From positions 1 to 34,941 of the forward strand of contig CALVQH010000008.1 of the NCBI GenBank assembly GCA_944358115.1: a stretch of DNA of 34,941 nucleotides. The letters are read 5' to 3'. The position numbers and the translations under genes were made by a program. Shown in pieces: positions 6,785-14,965 of the stretch. Position 1 is the stretch's first letter; each line of letters starts with the position of its first letter. The stretch is from an uncultured Bacilli bacterium. GTDB lineage: Bacteria > Bacillota_I > Bacilli_A > RF39 > UBA660. The notes beneath the pieces are model-generated. The model saw only the letters and a program-made list of their open reading frames with translations, was not told the DNA's origin and searched no databases.

Positions 6785-7981
6785 ATGAATAGAGAAGATT
6801 TTCCACTTTTAAAGGAAGATATTATTTATTTTGATAATAGTGCCACAAGCTTAAAACCAAAGTGTGTCATTGATAAAATGAATGATTATTATACTAATTA
6901 TCCTGCCAATGCTCATAGAGGGGACTATGATTTATCCTATAAAGTTGATCAAGAATATGAAGAAACTCGCACGCTAGTAAAAGATTTGATTCATGCAAAA
7001 GAGTTAGAAGAAGTAGTTTTTACAAGTGGTACCACCGCATCTTTAAATATGATTGTAGATGGCTTTTTTGCTAATCTTTTAGAAGCGGGAGATGAAGTAT
7101 TGTTAACAAATAGTGAGCATGCCTCAAATGTCTTACCGTGGTTTCGTCTTGCCAAAAAAAATGGTATTCAAATTAATTACATTCCCCTAGATAGCAATTA
7201 TTATGTTACCCTAGATAATTTAAAAAAGGTGATTACTCCGAATACGAAAGTAATCAGTATTGCGGGAATTACCAATGTCATTGGGGATATTAGACCAATC
7301 AAAGAAATAACAAAATTTGCTCATGAACATAATATTTTTGTTGTCCTTGATGGCGCTCAAATGGTTCCTCACATGAAAGTAGATGTGGAGGATTTAGATG
7401 TTGATTTTCTAGCTTTCTCAGCTCACAAAATGTGTGGACCAACTGGAGTGGGTGTTTTATATGGCAAAAGAGAGCTTTTAGAACATTTAGAGCCAACCTT
7501 TTTAGGCGGTGGGATGAATGAATCATTTGATAATCCCAATGAAGTCTATTTAAAAGGCCTTCCAGCTAGACTAGAAGCCGGAACACAAAATATTGCTGGA
7601 GTGATTGGCTTTGGGGAAGCGATAAAGTATTTAAATAAAATTGGCTTAGATAGTATTCACAAACAGGAATTAAATTTGCGAAAGTACTTAATTGATAAAC
7701 TAATTCCTCTAAAACACATAGATATTATTAATATTGAAAGCGATAGTGGAATTGTAACATTAAATGTAGCCAATGTTTTTAGTCAAGATGTCGCTTATTA
7801 TCTAAATAAATATAACGTCTGTGTCAGAGCTGGCAATCATTGCGCCAAAATCTTAAAATCAAGTGTTGGCATCAACAATACGGTTCGTATTAGTTTATAT
7901 TTTTATAATACATATGAAGAAATTGATAATTTAGTTGAATTATTAAGTGATTATGATAAAATAATAAAAGAGATGATTTAA
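6785..7981 (+). CDS. sufS: Cysteine desulfurase, SufS type
   Basis: A PLP enzyme that removes sulfur from cysteine and holds it as a persulfide for Fe-S cluster assembly or RNA thiolation. 398 residues, normal for group II desulfurases. Motifs: FDNSATSLKP near the N-terminus, NAHRG, the PLP lysine Lys215 in SAHKMCGPTGVGVLYG, and the catalytic Cys353 in RAGNHCAKIL. SD GGAGGTG (6770-6776) is 8 bases before ATG. sufU follows one base after the stop codon, the classic Bacillota pairing in which SufU takes the persulfide sulfur. I see no confident promoter in 6712-6784. Confidence 0.93.
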   Translation: MNREDFPLLKEDIIYFDNSATSLKPKCVIDKMNDYYTNYPANAHRGDYDLSYKVDQEYEETRTLVKDLIHAKELEEVVFTSGTTASLNMIVDGFFANLLEAGDEVLLTNSEHASNVLPWFRLAKKNGIQINYIPLDSNYYVTLDNLKKVITPNTKVISIAGITNVIGDIRPIKEITKFAHEHNIFVVLDGAQMVPHMKVDVEDLDVDFLAFSAHKMCGPTGVGVLYGKRELLEHLEPTFLGGGMNESFDNPNEVYLKGLPARLEAGTQNIAGVIGFGEAIKYLNKIGLDSIHKQELNLRKYLIDKLIPLKHIDIINIESDSGIVTLNVANVFSQDVAYYLNKYNVCVRAGNHCAKILKSSVGINNTVRISLYFYNTYEEIDNLVELLSDYDKIIKEMI

Positions 7982-7982
7982 T

Positions 7983-8399
7983 ATGGATGATTCAAGAAAA
8001 ATAATAATGGAAAATTATCTTCACCCCAAAAATAAAGATAATCCGCATGAAGGGTACACCAAAATGAATACAAGAAATGAATCTTGCATTGACAATATTG
8101 ATTTATTTATCAAATGGGACAATGATCGTATCGCTGATATCACATTTGAAGGGGAAGCATGTGCCGTTTCTATTTCTTCAACATCAATTATGATTAAAAA
8201 CTTAATTGGCAAAACGAAAGAAGAAGCCTTAAATTACATTAAAGAATTTCACAAAATGACCAATGGAGAACCTTTTGATAAAGAAGTATTAAAAGAAGCA
8301 GTTGTTTATGAAGAAATCAGTAAACAAGGCAATAGAAAAGTATGTGCACTTCTTCCTCTAAAAGGAATGGAAAAAGCTATTTTAGAAACTCTAAAGTAG
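7983..8399 (+). CDS. sufU: SufU zinc-dependent sulfurtransferase
   Basis: 138 residues. SufU accepts sulfur from SufS by binding at its active site through a zinc ion. The zinc ligands are all visible: Cys35 and Asp37 (ESCIDN), Cys60 (GEACAVSISSTSIM) and Cys121 (NRKVCALLPLKGME), spaced as in Bacillus SufU. The extra insert of ~20 residues before Cys121 that marks SufU rather than IscU fits TNGEPFDKEVLKEAV. No sufB, sufC or sufD is in the window. Its stop codon is within a terminator hairpin. Confidence 0.9.
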   Translation: MDDSRKIIMENYLHPKNKDNPHEGYTKMNTRNESCIDNIDLFIKWDNDRIADITFEGEACAVSISSTSIMIKNLIGKTKEEALNYIKEFHKMTNGEPFDKEVLKEAVVYEEISKQGNRKVCALLPLKGMEKAILETLK

Positions 8400-8406
8400 C
8401 TTTTTT
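8373..8406 (+). terminator. Terminator overlapping the sufU stop codon
   Basis: AAAGCTA (8373-8379) pairs with TAGCTTT (8397-8403), continued by an inner TTTAGA/TCTAAA stem, then a T run to 8406. The stop codon TAG (8397-8399) lies in the 3' arm. Confidence 0.8.
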
Positions 8407-8407
8407 C

Positions 8408-8436
8408 TTGCTATTTAATCAATTATCTTCTATAAT
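8408..8436 (+). promoter_or_regulatory. Sigma-A promoter of the 8458 gene
   Basis: TTGCTA (8408-8413), 17-base spacer, TATAAT (8431-8436), directly after the sufU terminator. Confidence 0.72.
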
Positions 8437-8457
8437 AAAAGAAGTTGGGTGAGAAAT

Positions 8458-9021
8458 ATGTTAGACATCTTTCAGGAATTAGAAATAATTAACCGTTTAA
8501 TCGAGGAAGATACTTATAAATTAGAAGCTTTAAGTAAATTTTATCATGAGAGTATTGTAGCCAATTTTGAACATCAAGTAGATTATCAAAATATCGATAT
8601 TTGCTTAGACCATATGAGTTATGGGGATTATTCTAAAATGATTTCTCAAAGTTTAAGAAAAATTATGAATGATATTGCCTCTGAAAGTCAAAATTACTAT
8701 CGAACAATCAAAGCTTTAAAAGTGATTAAAACCTCTTTTCAAAATCAAATTTTATCTATTTCTAGAATTGCTATTTCTGATTTTTTAATGATATTAGAAA
8801 AATTTAACTATCATATATTGATGGAAGAAAATATCCAAGCAATAGAAGTATTTTGTATTCAAGATAATGAGCTATGTTTAAACTCATCACTAGTAACATT
8901 ACCAAGTGAAATCATTAATTTTTTATTTTTCTACATGAATGAAAAGAGTAAAAATCCAGCGACGTATATCGAAGAATCATTCCAAAATTTTGAATTACAA
9001 AAAGAACAACGGCGAAACTAG
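8458..9021 (+). CDS. Hypothetical, mainly helical protein
   Basis: 187 residues from the ATG at 8458, which has the SD GGGTGAG four bases upstream; an in-frame GTG at 8449 lies inside that SD and is a poorer start. I do not recognise the family. Predicted by eye to be helical: MLDIFQELEIINRLIEEDTYKLEALSKFY, then MISQSLRKIMNDIAS and later long amphipathic stretches. No membrane segment, no signal peptide. It has its own promoter and sits between sufU and the serS T-box. Confidence 0.65.
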   Translation: MLDIFQELEIINRLIEEDTYKLEALSKFYHESIVANFEHQVDYQNIDICLDHMSYGDYSKMISQSLRKIMNDIASESQNYYRTIKALKVIKTSFQNQILSISRIAISDFLMILEKFNYHILMEENIQAIEVFCIQDNELCLNSSLVTLPSEIINFLFFYMNEKSKNPATYIEESFQNFELQKEQRRN

Positions 9022-9066
9022 ATTAACATTTTGCCAATCATATTCCAAATAATAAAAAAATAATAA

Positions 9067-9095
9067 TTGTCATCAATAAAAAAATATGATATATT
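9067..9095 (+). promoter_or_regulatory. Promoter of the serS T-box leader
   Basis: TTGTCA (9067-9072), 17-base spacer, TATATT (9090-9095). The transcript would start near 9102, just before stem I of the T-box. Confidence 0.7.
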
Positions 9096-9101
9096 ATTAA
9101 T

Positions 9102-9300
9102 GAAAGCAAAAGAAAGATAAGTAATATCATGAAATTAATAGAAAGCTTATGGTTGATGGAAATAAGTAATTAAGTGATATGAAATCTCCTTTCTAGTGGG
9201 ACTAATCACCCCCGGGTAAAACCGTTATCAAAAATAAGAAAATAAAAGGATGGTACCGTCATAAATTGACTCCTTTCATAGACCATTCTTTTTTATTTTT
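9102..9300 (+). promoter_or_regulatory. T-box riboswitch (serine) controlling serS
   Basis: The conserved T-box core AGGATGGTACCGTC (9247-9260) precedes serS. Stem I is visible: AGAAAG (9111-9116) with CTTTCT (9189-9194), then a specifier-loop left strand containing AGTA, then ATATCA (9124-9129) with TGATAT (9175-9180). The right strand of the loop, 9181-9188, reads GAAATCTC and holds a serine triplet TCT (9185-9187), with TCC at 9187-9189. The exact register is uncertain, since ATC would follow GAA directly. The terminator pairs AGGATGGT (9247-9254) with ACCATTCT, followed by Ts. T-boxes bind uncharged cognate tRNA and let transcription continue when the amino acid is short. Confidence 0.9.
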
Positions 9301-9317
9301 AGAAAGAAGGAAGAAAA

Positions 9318-10604
9318 ATGATTGATATTAAATTAATAAGAGAAGAAAGAGAGTTAGTAAAAGAAAATATTAAAAAGAAATTTCAAGACGAGAAATTACC
9401 CCTTGTTGATGAAATTTATGAGTTAGATATTAATTACCGAAATGCCAAAAAAGAAGCCGATGAATTACGAAGCGAAAAAAACAAAAAGAGCGACCAAATT
9501 GGTGCGCTAATGCGGGAAGGAAAAAAGAGTGATGCTTTAAAAATCAAAGAGGAACTTGGTGAAATCTCATTTAAAATAGCCAACCTAGAAGCGAGTGAGG
9601 AAAAATTGGCAAGTGAAATCAAAGAAAAAATGATGCAAATTCCCCAAATAATTGATGATTCTGTTCCCATTGGTAAAGATGATTCTGAAAATGTGGAATT
9701 AGAGCGTTTTGGTGATCCAGTTGTACCAGACTATGAAATCCCTTATCATGCTGATATTTGTGAAAGTCTAAATGGTCTTGATAAAGAAGCTGCTGGCAAA
9801 ACAAGTGGTAATGGTTTTTATTATTTAATGGGCGATATTGCTAGACTTCATTCGGCTATGCTTACTTATGCTCGTGATTTTATGATTGATAAAGGCTTCA
9901 CTTATTGTATCCCTCCATTTATGATTCGTAGTGATGTGGTAAACGGCGTAATGAGTTTTGAAGAAATGGATGCCATGATGTATAAAATTGAAGGAGAAGA
10001 TTTATTTTTAATTGGTACGAGTGAACACTCTATGATTGGTAGATTCAAAGGAGAAATCGTACCAGAAGAATCTCTTCCTATTACCCTTACTTCTTATTCT
10101 CCATGTTTCCGGAAAGAAGTAGGTTCACATGGCCTAGAAGAAAGAGGGTTATATCGTGTTCATCAATTTGAAAAAGAAGAAATGATTGTTCTATGTAAAC
10201 CAGAAGATGCGATGAGTTGGTACGATAAAATGTGGCAATACACCGTTGAATTTTTTAGAAGCCTAGATATTCCTGTCAGAACGCTTGAATGTTGTTCAGG
10301 TGATTTAGCAGACTTAAAAGTAAAATCGTGTGATGTAGAAGCTTGGAGTCCAAGACAACAAAAATATTTTGAAGTAGGTTCATGCTCCACACTTGGAGAA
10401 GCACAAGCAAGACGTTTAGGTATTCGGATGAAAACAAGTGAAGGAAATAAATATGTGGCAACTCTAAATAATACCGTACTTGCTTCTCCACGTGGCCTAA
10501 TCGCTTTCCTTGAAAACAATTATCAAAAAGATGGAAGTATTAAGATTCCTAAAGTTTTACAACCATACATGGGTGGAAAAGAAGTATTAATTCCTAATAA
10601 ATAA
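9318..10604 (+). CDS. serS: Seryl-tRNA synthetase, variant form
   Basis: 428 residues. An N-terminal coiled-coil arm (about 30-100) for tRNA binding is followed by a class II catalytic domain. Motif 2 is FRKEVGSHGLEERGLYRVHQ and motif 3 is SPRGLIAFLEN. The serine-binding region reads IGTSEHSMIG where textbook SerRS has a TAE motif, and later SPRQQKYFEVGSCSTLGEAQ. This is a divergent SerRS type that I recall from some Clostridia; the serine T-box in front supports serine identity. SD AGAAGGAAG precedes the ATG. A terminator follows directly. No second serS is in the window. Confidence 0.9.
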   Translation: MIDIKLIREERELVKENIKKKFQDEKLPLVDEIYELDINYRNAKKEADELRSEKNKKSDQIGALMREGKKSDALKIKEELGEISFKIANLEASEEKLASEIKEKMMQIPQIIDDSVPIGKDDSENVELERFGDPVVPDYEIPYHADICESLNGLDKEAAGKTSGNGFYYLMGDIARLHSAMLTYARDFMIDKGFTYCIPPFMIRSDVVNGVMSFEEMDAMMYKIEGEDLFLIGTSEHSMIGRFKGEIVPEESLPITLTSYSPCFRKEVGSHGLEERGLYRVHQFEKEEMIVLCKPEDAMSWYDKMWQYTVEFFRSLDIPVRTLECCSGDLADLKVKSCDVEAWSPRQQKYFEVGSCSTLGEAQARRLGIRMKTSEGNKYVATLNNTVLASPRGLIAFLENNYQKDGSIKIPKVLQPYMGGKEVLIPNK

Positions 10605-10614
10605 TTAAAACTTT

Positions 10615-10642
10615 AAAGTAGATTCTATGCAATCTACTTTTT
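10615..10642 (+). terminator. Terminator after serS
   Basis: AAAGTAGATT (10615-10624) and AATCTACTTT (10631-10640) form a perfect 10-bp stem with loop CTATGC and a T run. Confidence 0.85.
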
Positions 10643-10683
10643 CTATGTTATAATGAATAAAATGGTATAGGAGTTGAGTCGAA

Positions 10684-12024
10684 GTGTCAAAGTTAAAAAG
10701 TGTGTTAAAAAGTAAGAAGTTTTGGATTATTTTTATTGTTATAATCCTTCTTTTTCTTACTTTTATAATTTTTCAAGTAGATAGGGAAAAGAAGGAAACC
10801 ATAAAAAATCCTTATGAAGTATGGGTTGGAGATGGAGATGAATTAGAACTTATTATTCGCTTTTGGGAAGAATATGATGAATGCTCAAGTTTTCCAGGCA
10901 CTCATATTTGTAGTGATAAAACATTAAAAATTTATGAATTAGAAATTCTTCATAGTAATTTAGCAGATGCGTTTTCAGGGTATTCCGTTGGTGATAAAAC
11001 AGCAATAAGTGAAGTGATTGTTACCTTTTTAGATTATGCTTTTGCAAAGGATACCATAGAGGAAGAGATCAAAATTATTAGTGATTATAAGTTCGATACA
11101 GATTTTGAAAATACGATCAAAGAGCATTTTAACGATGTAAATATTGAGTTTTCTTATGGAGGACTTAGTTATACGGGGGATCCACAAGATAGCTTACTTT
11201 ATTATACAATTACTTTTGATACCAATGGTGGTTCACCAATTGATAGTATTGTTGTAGCAGATAATACTACAATAGAAAAGCCAAGTGATCCAACCAAAGA
11301 GGGATATACTTTTATATACTGGGAGTTAGATGGCGAAGAATATGATTTTACAACCCCAGTAACAGAAGAGATGACTCTAACTGCTGTTTGGAAAGAAAAT
11401 AAGAACTCTTCTAGTAATAATTCATCAAATAATACAGCTAATAATAATTCCAATAACGCAAACAACAACACAACTTCATCCAGCAAAATCAATCTAAATA
11501 ATAATATTAGTGTTACCGAATATCATGTAAATGATGGAACGATGGATTGCTTTTATTATATGTTCGTAACTAATTTAAAAGAAGTTTTCCCAAGTGCTGA
11601 TATTACCAAAATAAACAGTAATCCATCTGAAGTAGATTTCTGGTATAACAAAGACAGACAAGATTATGAAGTAAGTACAGAGGAAATAAATGAATATCTA
11701 AATAATGGCTCTTTAAAAATCAATACATCAGCTGAAAATAACTTTAAAAAGGTTTTAAATAAATATAAAAATGGCAATTATAAAGGAATAGCTAATGTAA
11801 GTTATACCGAAGAAAATCATCGCTTTAGTTTTTCCTACGACTATATTTCCTTTAATGGTTTAAATGTTTCTTCAAATGGAGAAACTGCCAATAAAGAAAT
11901 TAAAAATGCCCTTTCTAGTTCAACTAGATTTAATGGCCCTTGTGGTAGTGCTAGTCATTATGAAAACAAGACTTTAACTGAAGATTTATGTAACAAATAC
12001 AATTTAGACTGCGACAGGTGGTAA
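10684..12024 (+). CDS. Membrane-anchored extracellular protein with InlB-type repeat
   Basis: 446 residues from GTG at 10684, with SD AGGAG (10669-10673) ten bases upstream and a -10-like TATAAT at 10649-10654. A basic N-terminus and one membrane helix (about 12-29, FWIIFIVIILLFLTFIIFQ) predict an N-in, outside-C topology. One Listeria-Bacteroides/InlB B-repeat lies at about 172-238: ITFDTNGGSPIDSI, then KEGYTFIYWELDG and TLTAVWK. A Ser/Asn linker follows (about 240-272), then an unrecognised C-terminal domain containing four cysteines that could form disulfides. First gene of the surface operon; two bases separate it from the CHAP gene. Binding or adhesion is inference from the repeat. Confidence 0.8.
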   Translation: MSKLKSVLKSKKFWIIFIVIILLFLTFIIFQVDREKKETIKNPYEVWVGDGDELELIIRFWEEYDECSSFPGTHICSDKTLKIYELEILHSNLADAFSGYSVGDKTAISEVIVTFLDYAFAKDTIEEEIKIISDYKFDTDFENTIKEHFNDVNIEFSYGGLSYTGDPQDSLLYYTITFDTNGGSPIDSIVVADNTTIEKPSDPTKEGYTFIYWELDGEEYDFTTPVTEEMTLTAVWKENKNSSSNNSSNNTANNNSNNANNNTTSSSKINLNNNISVTEYHVNDGTMDCFYYMFVTNLKEVFPSADITKINSNPSEVDFWYNKDRQDYEVSTEEINEYLNNGSLKINTSAENNFKKVLNKYKNGNYKGIANVSYTEENHRFSFSYDYISFNGLNVSSNGETANKEIKNALSSSTRFNGPCGSASHYENKTLTEDLCNKYNLDCDRW

Positions 12025-12025
12025 G

Positions 12026-12973
12026 ATGAAAAAAATATTAAAATTAGTTGTACTATTGGTAGTATTAACTTTTGGCTTTACAAGTCCTGTTAGGGCAGCA
12101 TCAAACCCCTATGGAAAATATCAATCTTTATATGGAATAAACACAGTTAGATGTACTTGGTATGCATGGCAGCAAGCTTATGAACACACTGGTGTCGCTC
12201 TACCTAGTTGGGGTAATGCCCAAACCTGGTATAATAGCGCCATAAATGATGGCTACAAAGTAGGGAGTGAGGCAAAGCCAAATTCGATAGTAGTTTACTC
12301 ATCTAGTGATGGTTATGGCCATGTTGGCTTTGTTGTTTCGGTAGAAGGAAATATCATGATAGTAAACGAAGCTGGAATCGTAACAGAAGAAAACGAAGGC
12401 ATTGTAAACGGATCAAAAAAATATACAACCGCTGGTAACTTAATTGGTTTTATCTATCTAGAGGAGGCCCGAACGAATAACAAGACATCTTCCAATAATA
12501 CGAATGAATTGGATGCAAATAACAATACGACAACAGAGAAAAAATCTAGCAATAATAATCTAGCTAAACTAAGTATGGATGGCCTAGATTTCACTTTTAA
12601 TCCTGAAATAACCGAATATCAAGTAGAAGTAGACTATGACACACCAATTATTAAAATTAGTGCTACTCCAGAAGAAGATACGGCAACGATTTTTGGAACA
12701 GGGGAAAAAGCTTTAAAAGTGGGAGAAAATAATTACACCATTACAGTTACTGCTGAAGATGGCTCTCAAAAAGAATATAGTATCAAAATTACTAGAGCGA
12801 TGCCTCAAACACTCGATCATATAGAAGTAAAGGAAGAGAAGAAAGCGGATATCAATATTTTCTTATTAGGAGCAATTCTTCTTCTAATCTGTCTCGCCAT
12901 AATAGGAATCATTGCTTTAATGAAAAGAAAGAAGAGAAATAAAAAAGGAAGTGTGAAAAATGAAGAAAAATAA
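12026..12973 (+). CDS. Secreted, membrane-anchored CHAP-domain cell-wall hydrolase
   Basis: 315 residues. Signal peptide 1-24 (MKKILKLVVLLVVLTFGFTS, cleavage likely after PVRA). The CHAP domain (about 35-150) has its nucleophile Cys43 in VRCTWYAW, His99 in GYGHVGFVV, and the third polar residue at Asn114/Glu115. CHAP enzymes are amidases or endopeptidases that cut peptidoglycan. An Asn/Thr-rich linker follows, then a cadherin-like beta-sandwich (about 178-258, LSMDGLDFTFNPEITEYQVE to EYSIKITR), and a C-terminal membrane helix (about 274-297) with a basic tail. It would sit on the outer face of the membrane facing the wall. It overlaps the protease gene by 14 bases. Confidence 0.87.
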   Translation: MKKILKLVVLLVVLTFGFTSPVRAASNPYGKYQSLYGINTVRCTWYAWQQAYEHTGVALPSWGNAQTWYNSAINDGYKVGSEAKPNSIVVYSSSDGYGHVGFVVSVEGNIMIVNEAGIVTEENEGIVNGSKKYTTAGNLIGFIYLEEARTNNKTSSNNTNELDANNNTTTEKKSSNNNLAKLSMDGLDFTFNPEITEYQVEVDYDTPIIKISATPEEDTATIFGTGEKALKVGENNYTITVTAEDGSQKEYSIKITRAMPQTLDHIEVKEEKKADINIFLLGAILLLICLAIIGIIALMKRKKRNKKGSVKNEEK

Positions 12974-14957
12974 AAAAATAATATTAGGAGTGGTAATTGC
13001 TCTTGCGCTCTTATTCATTATCATTTATTTAGCTTTTTTTAAGAAATCAGAACCAAATGAAGAAGAAAGAGTCAAAAAATTACTACAAGATTATGAAACA
13101 GAAATCGGTTCTTTGAGTAATTATACTTTATCTAACCAATATGAAGACACTTACAAGTTAACGCAAAGTTTTAACGGGATTGAAGTATATGGTGGGGGAT
13201 TAACAACAATCGAAAAAGATGAAAAAGTAGCTAAAATTTTAAATTATTCTTATCAAATTCCTGATGACTTTAATACTAATCCCCAAAGCAAACAAGAGGA
13301 TATACTTGCAGTTGCTAAAGACTATGCTGGTGAAGATGCCTTACTTTTAAATAGCAAGCTAATGATCTATCCTCTAAGTGCAACTGAATTTACTTTAGCT
13401 TATCTCTTTGAATTTGCAAATGGAACTTTAATTATTAGCGATAAAGACCAATCAATCATCAGTAGTCCTAGTGTATTTGACACAACCACTTTATATCGTG
13501 AACCTCTAACAGAGGATGATATAAAAGAGTATCAAATAGCCAATCAACAATATCAATTATATGACCGAACAAGAAATATTGAAGTATATACAATTAAAGA
13601 TAGCTACGAATATATTCCCAGCATTAAGTTTATGCAGAATAATACAAGCTACTATAAAGAAATTACTTGGAAAAACACAGAACAAGCAAATGAGTTAGAT
13701 TCTTATATTGCTATTAAAACAATGCAAAATATAGCCAAAGTATATGATTATTACAAAGAAAATTTTGACTTTCGCTCTATTAAATTAAATGAAAATTATA
13801 AATTGAAAGTATATACCAATCTAGATAAAATCAAAGATGGAAACTCTTATTATCCTTTTTCCAATAATGCAGCCTTATTTTATTTTAATTCTGAAGATTT
13901 ACGCATTTATTTTGGCTCTGAAAATTTATTTAATGAAGACTTAGAAGTAGTATCTCATGAATATACCCATGGCTATTTTAGATTGATTGTTGAACCAGAT
14001 GGAAGTGAGTATAATAATGCGATAAATGAAGGATATGCAGATACAATGGGCTTAATCATTGGGGCTTATTATCGTGATGGTTCTTTAGATGGCACCATTG
14101 CTAATCGAAATGTAGCAGATAGTACCTTCAAATTAAGTGATTATACCCTTGATACCGAAGAACATGATGCAAGTTTTTTAATCTCTCGTGTAGCTTATTT
14201 AATGAGTATCGATGAAAAACTAAATATGGATCTTTATGACTTAGGAAATTTATGGTTTAAATCATTATATAATTTACCTAAAAATATTGTAAATTATAAT
14301 GATGTAGAAGCCTCTGTTTTAACAGAAGCTATCATTCTCGGTTATAGCAAAGAAGAGATAAAAAGAATGGCTAAAATCTTTGAAAGTGTAGGTTATCCTA
14401 ATTTATATGATATCATCATGAAAGACGTAGTAAATATAAGATATGGACATACTTCTGTATCGGAAGAAAATAGCAAAATAAATGAAGAAGAAATTTATAT
14501 GTCTTACTTAAAAAATAAAGAATATGAAAGCCTAACAGCCGATTGGATAACGGCTCCCACTAAATACGCTTTATATGATTTAGATGGCAATGACATCTTA
14601 GAACTCATGATTATCTCTGATGATTATGGTTTTGGCAATACGCTTATTTTAACCTATGATCCAGTAAAAGAAAAAATAGAAAAAATTTGGGATCAATATA
14701 TTTATGGTGGCCTAAGATATCATGAAGGAAGAAAAGAAATTGTTTATAATCAAACAAAACCATTTGCAGGGTCAAGTGAAGCTACCTTTACCAGTTTAGT
14801 AAATGGTGAAATAGTAACAGTAAGAAGTGTATATCAAGATGGCGAAACTTACTATACGTTAGAAGGAAAAGATCGAAAAGAAATTACGAACGAAGAATAT
14901 AGAGCATATTTTGATGACTTAATTTACTTTGATGAAAAAGATTTAAGTAGTATTTAG
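12960..14957 (+). CDS. Membrane-anchored M4 (thermolysin-like) metalloprotease
   Basis: 665 residues with an N-terminal membrane helix (about 6-28) and extracellular remainder. An FTP-type propeptide region (about 45-110, FNGIEVYGGGLTTIEKD) precedes the peptidase. Zinc site: His333-Glu334-Tyr-Thr-His337 (HEYTH) and Glu357 in NEGYAD, exactly 24 residues after the first His as in thermolysin; Asp361 and a catalytic-His equivalent His402 (EEHDASFLISRVAYLM) are also present. So it looks active. The C-terminal ~125 residues (from about 536, YALYDLDGNDILELMI) resemble a calcium-binding-like beta domain seen on secreted proteins. It is translationally coupled to the CHAP gene; it may process wall or operon proteins (inference). 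Confidence 0.87.
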   Translation: MKKNKKIILGVVIALALLFIIIYLAFFKKSEPNEEERVKKLLQDYETEIGSLSNYTLSNQYEDTYKLTQSFNGIEVYGGGLTTIEKDEKVAKILNYSYQIPDDFNTNPQSKQEDILAVAKDYAGEDALLLNSKLMIYPLSATEFTLAYLFEFANGTLIISDKDQSIISSPSVFDTTTLYREPLTEDDIKEYQIANQQYQLYDRTRNIEVYTIKDSYEYIPSIKFMQNNTSYYKEITWKNTEQANELDSYIAIKTMQNIAKVYDYYKENFDFRSIKLNENYKLKVYTNLDKIKDGNSYYPFSNNAALFYFNSEDLRIYFGSENLFNEDLEVVSHEYTHGYFRLIVEPDGSEYNNAINEGYADTMGLIIGAYYRDGSLDGTIANRNVADSTFKLSDYTLDTEEHDASFLISRVAYLMSIDEKLNMDLYDLGNLWFKSLYNLPKNIVNYNDVEASVLTEAIILGYSKEEIKRMAKIFESVGYPNLYDIIMKDVVNIRYGHTSVSEENSKINEEEIYMSYLKNKEYESLTADWITAPTKYALYDLDGNDILELMIISDDYGFGNTLILTYDPVKEKIEKIWDQYIYGGLRYHEGRKEIVYNQTKPFAGSSEATFTSLVNGEIVTVRSVYQDGETYYTLEGKDRKEITNEEYRAYFDDLIYFDEKDLSSI

Positions 14958-14965
14958 GAGATTCA

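Noticed and set aside
9181-9189. Isoleucine (ATC) specifier for the T-box
   Set aside because: ATC follows GAA directly, but the downstream gene is SerRS and serine triplets TCT/TCC lie in the same loop; I keep serine with the register marked uncertain.
11400-11480. Repeat-like AAT/AAC-rich stretch
   Set aside because: It is the Asn/Ser-rich protein linker of the InlB-repeat protein, not an ordered DNA repeat or CRISPR.
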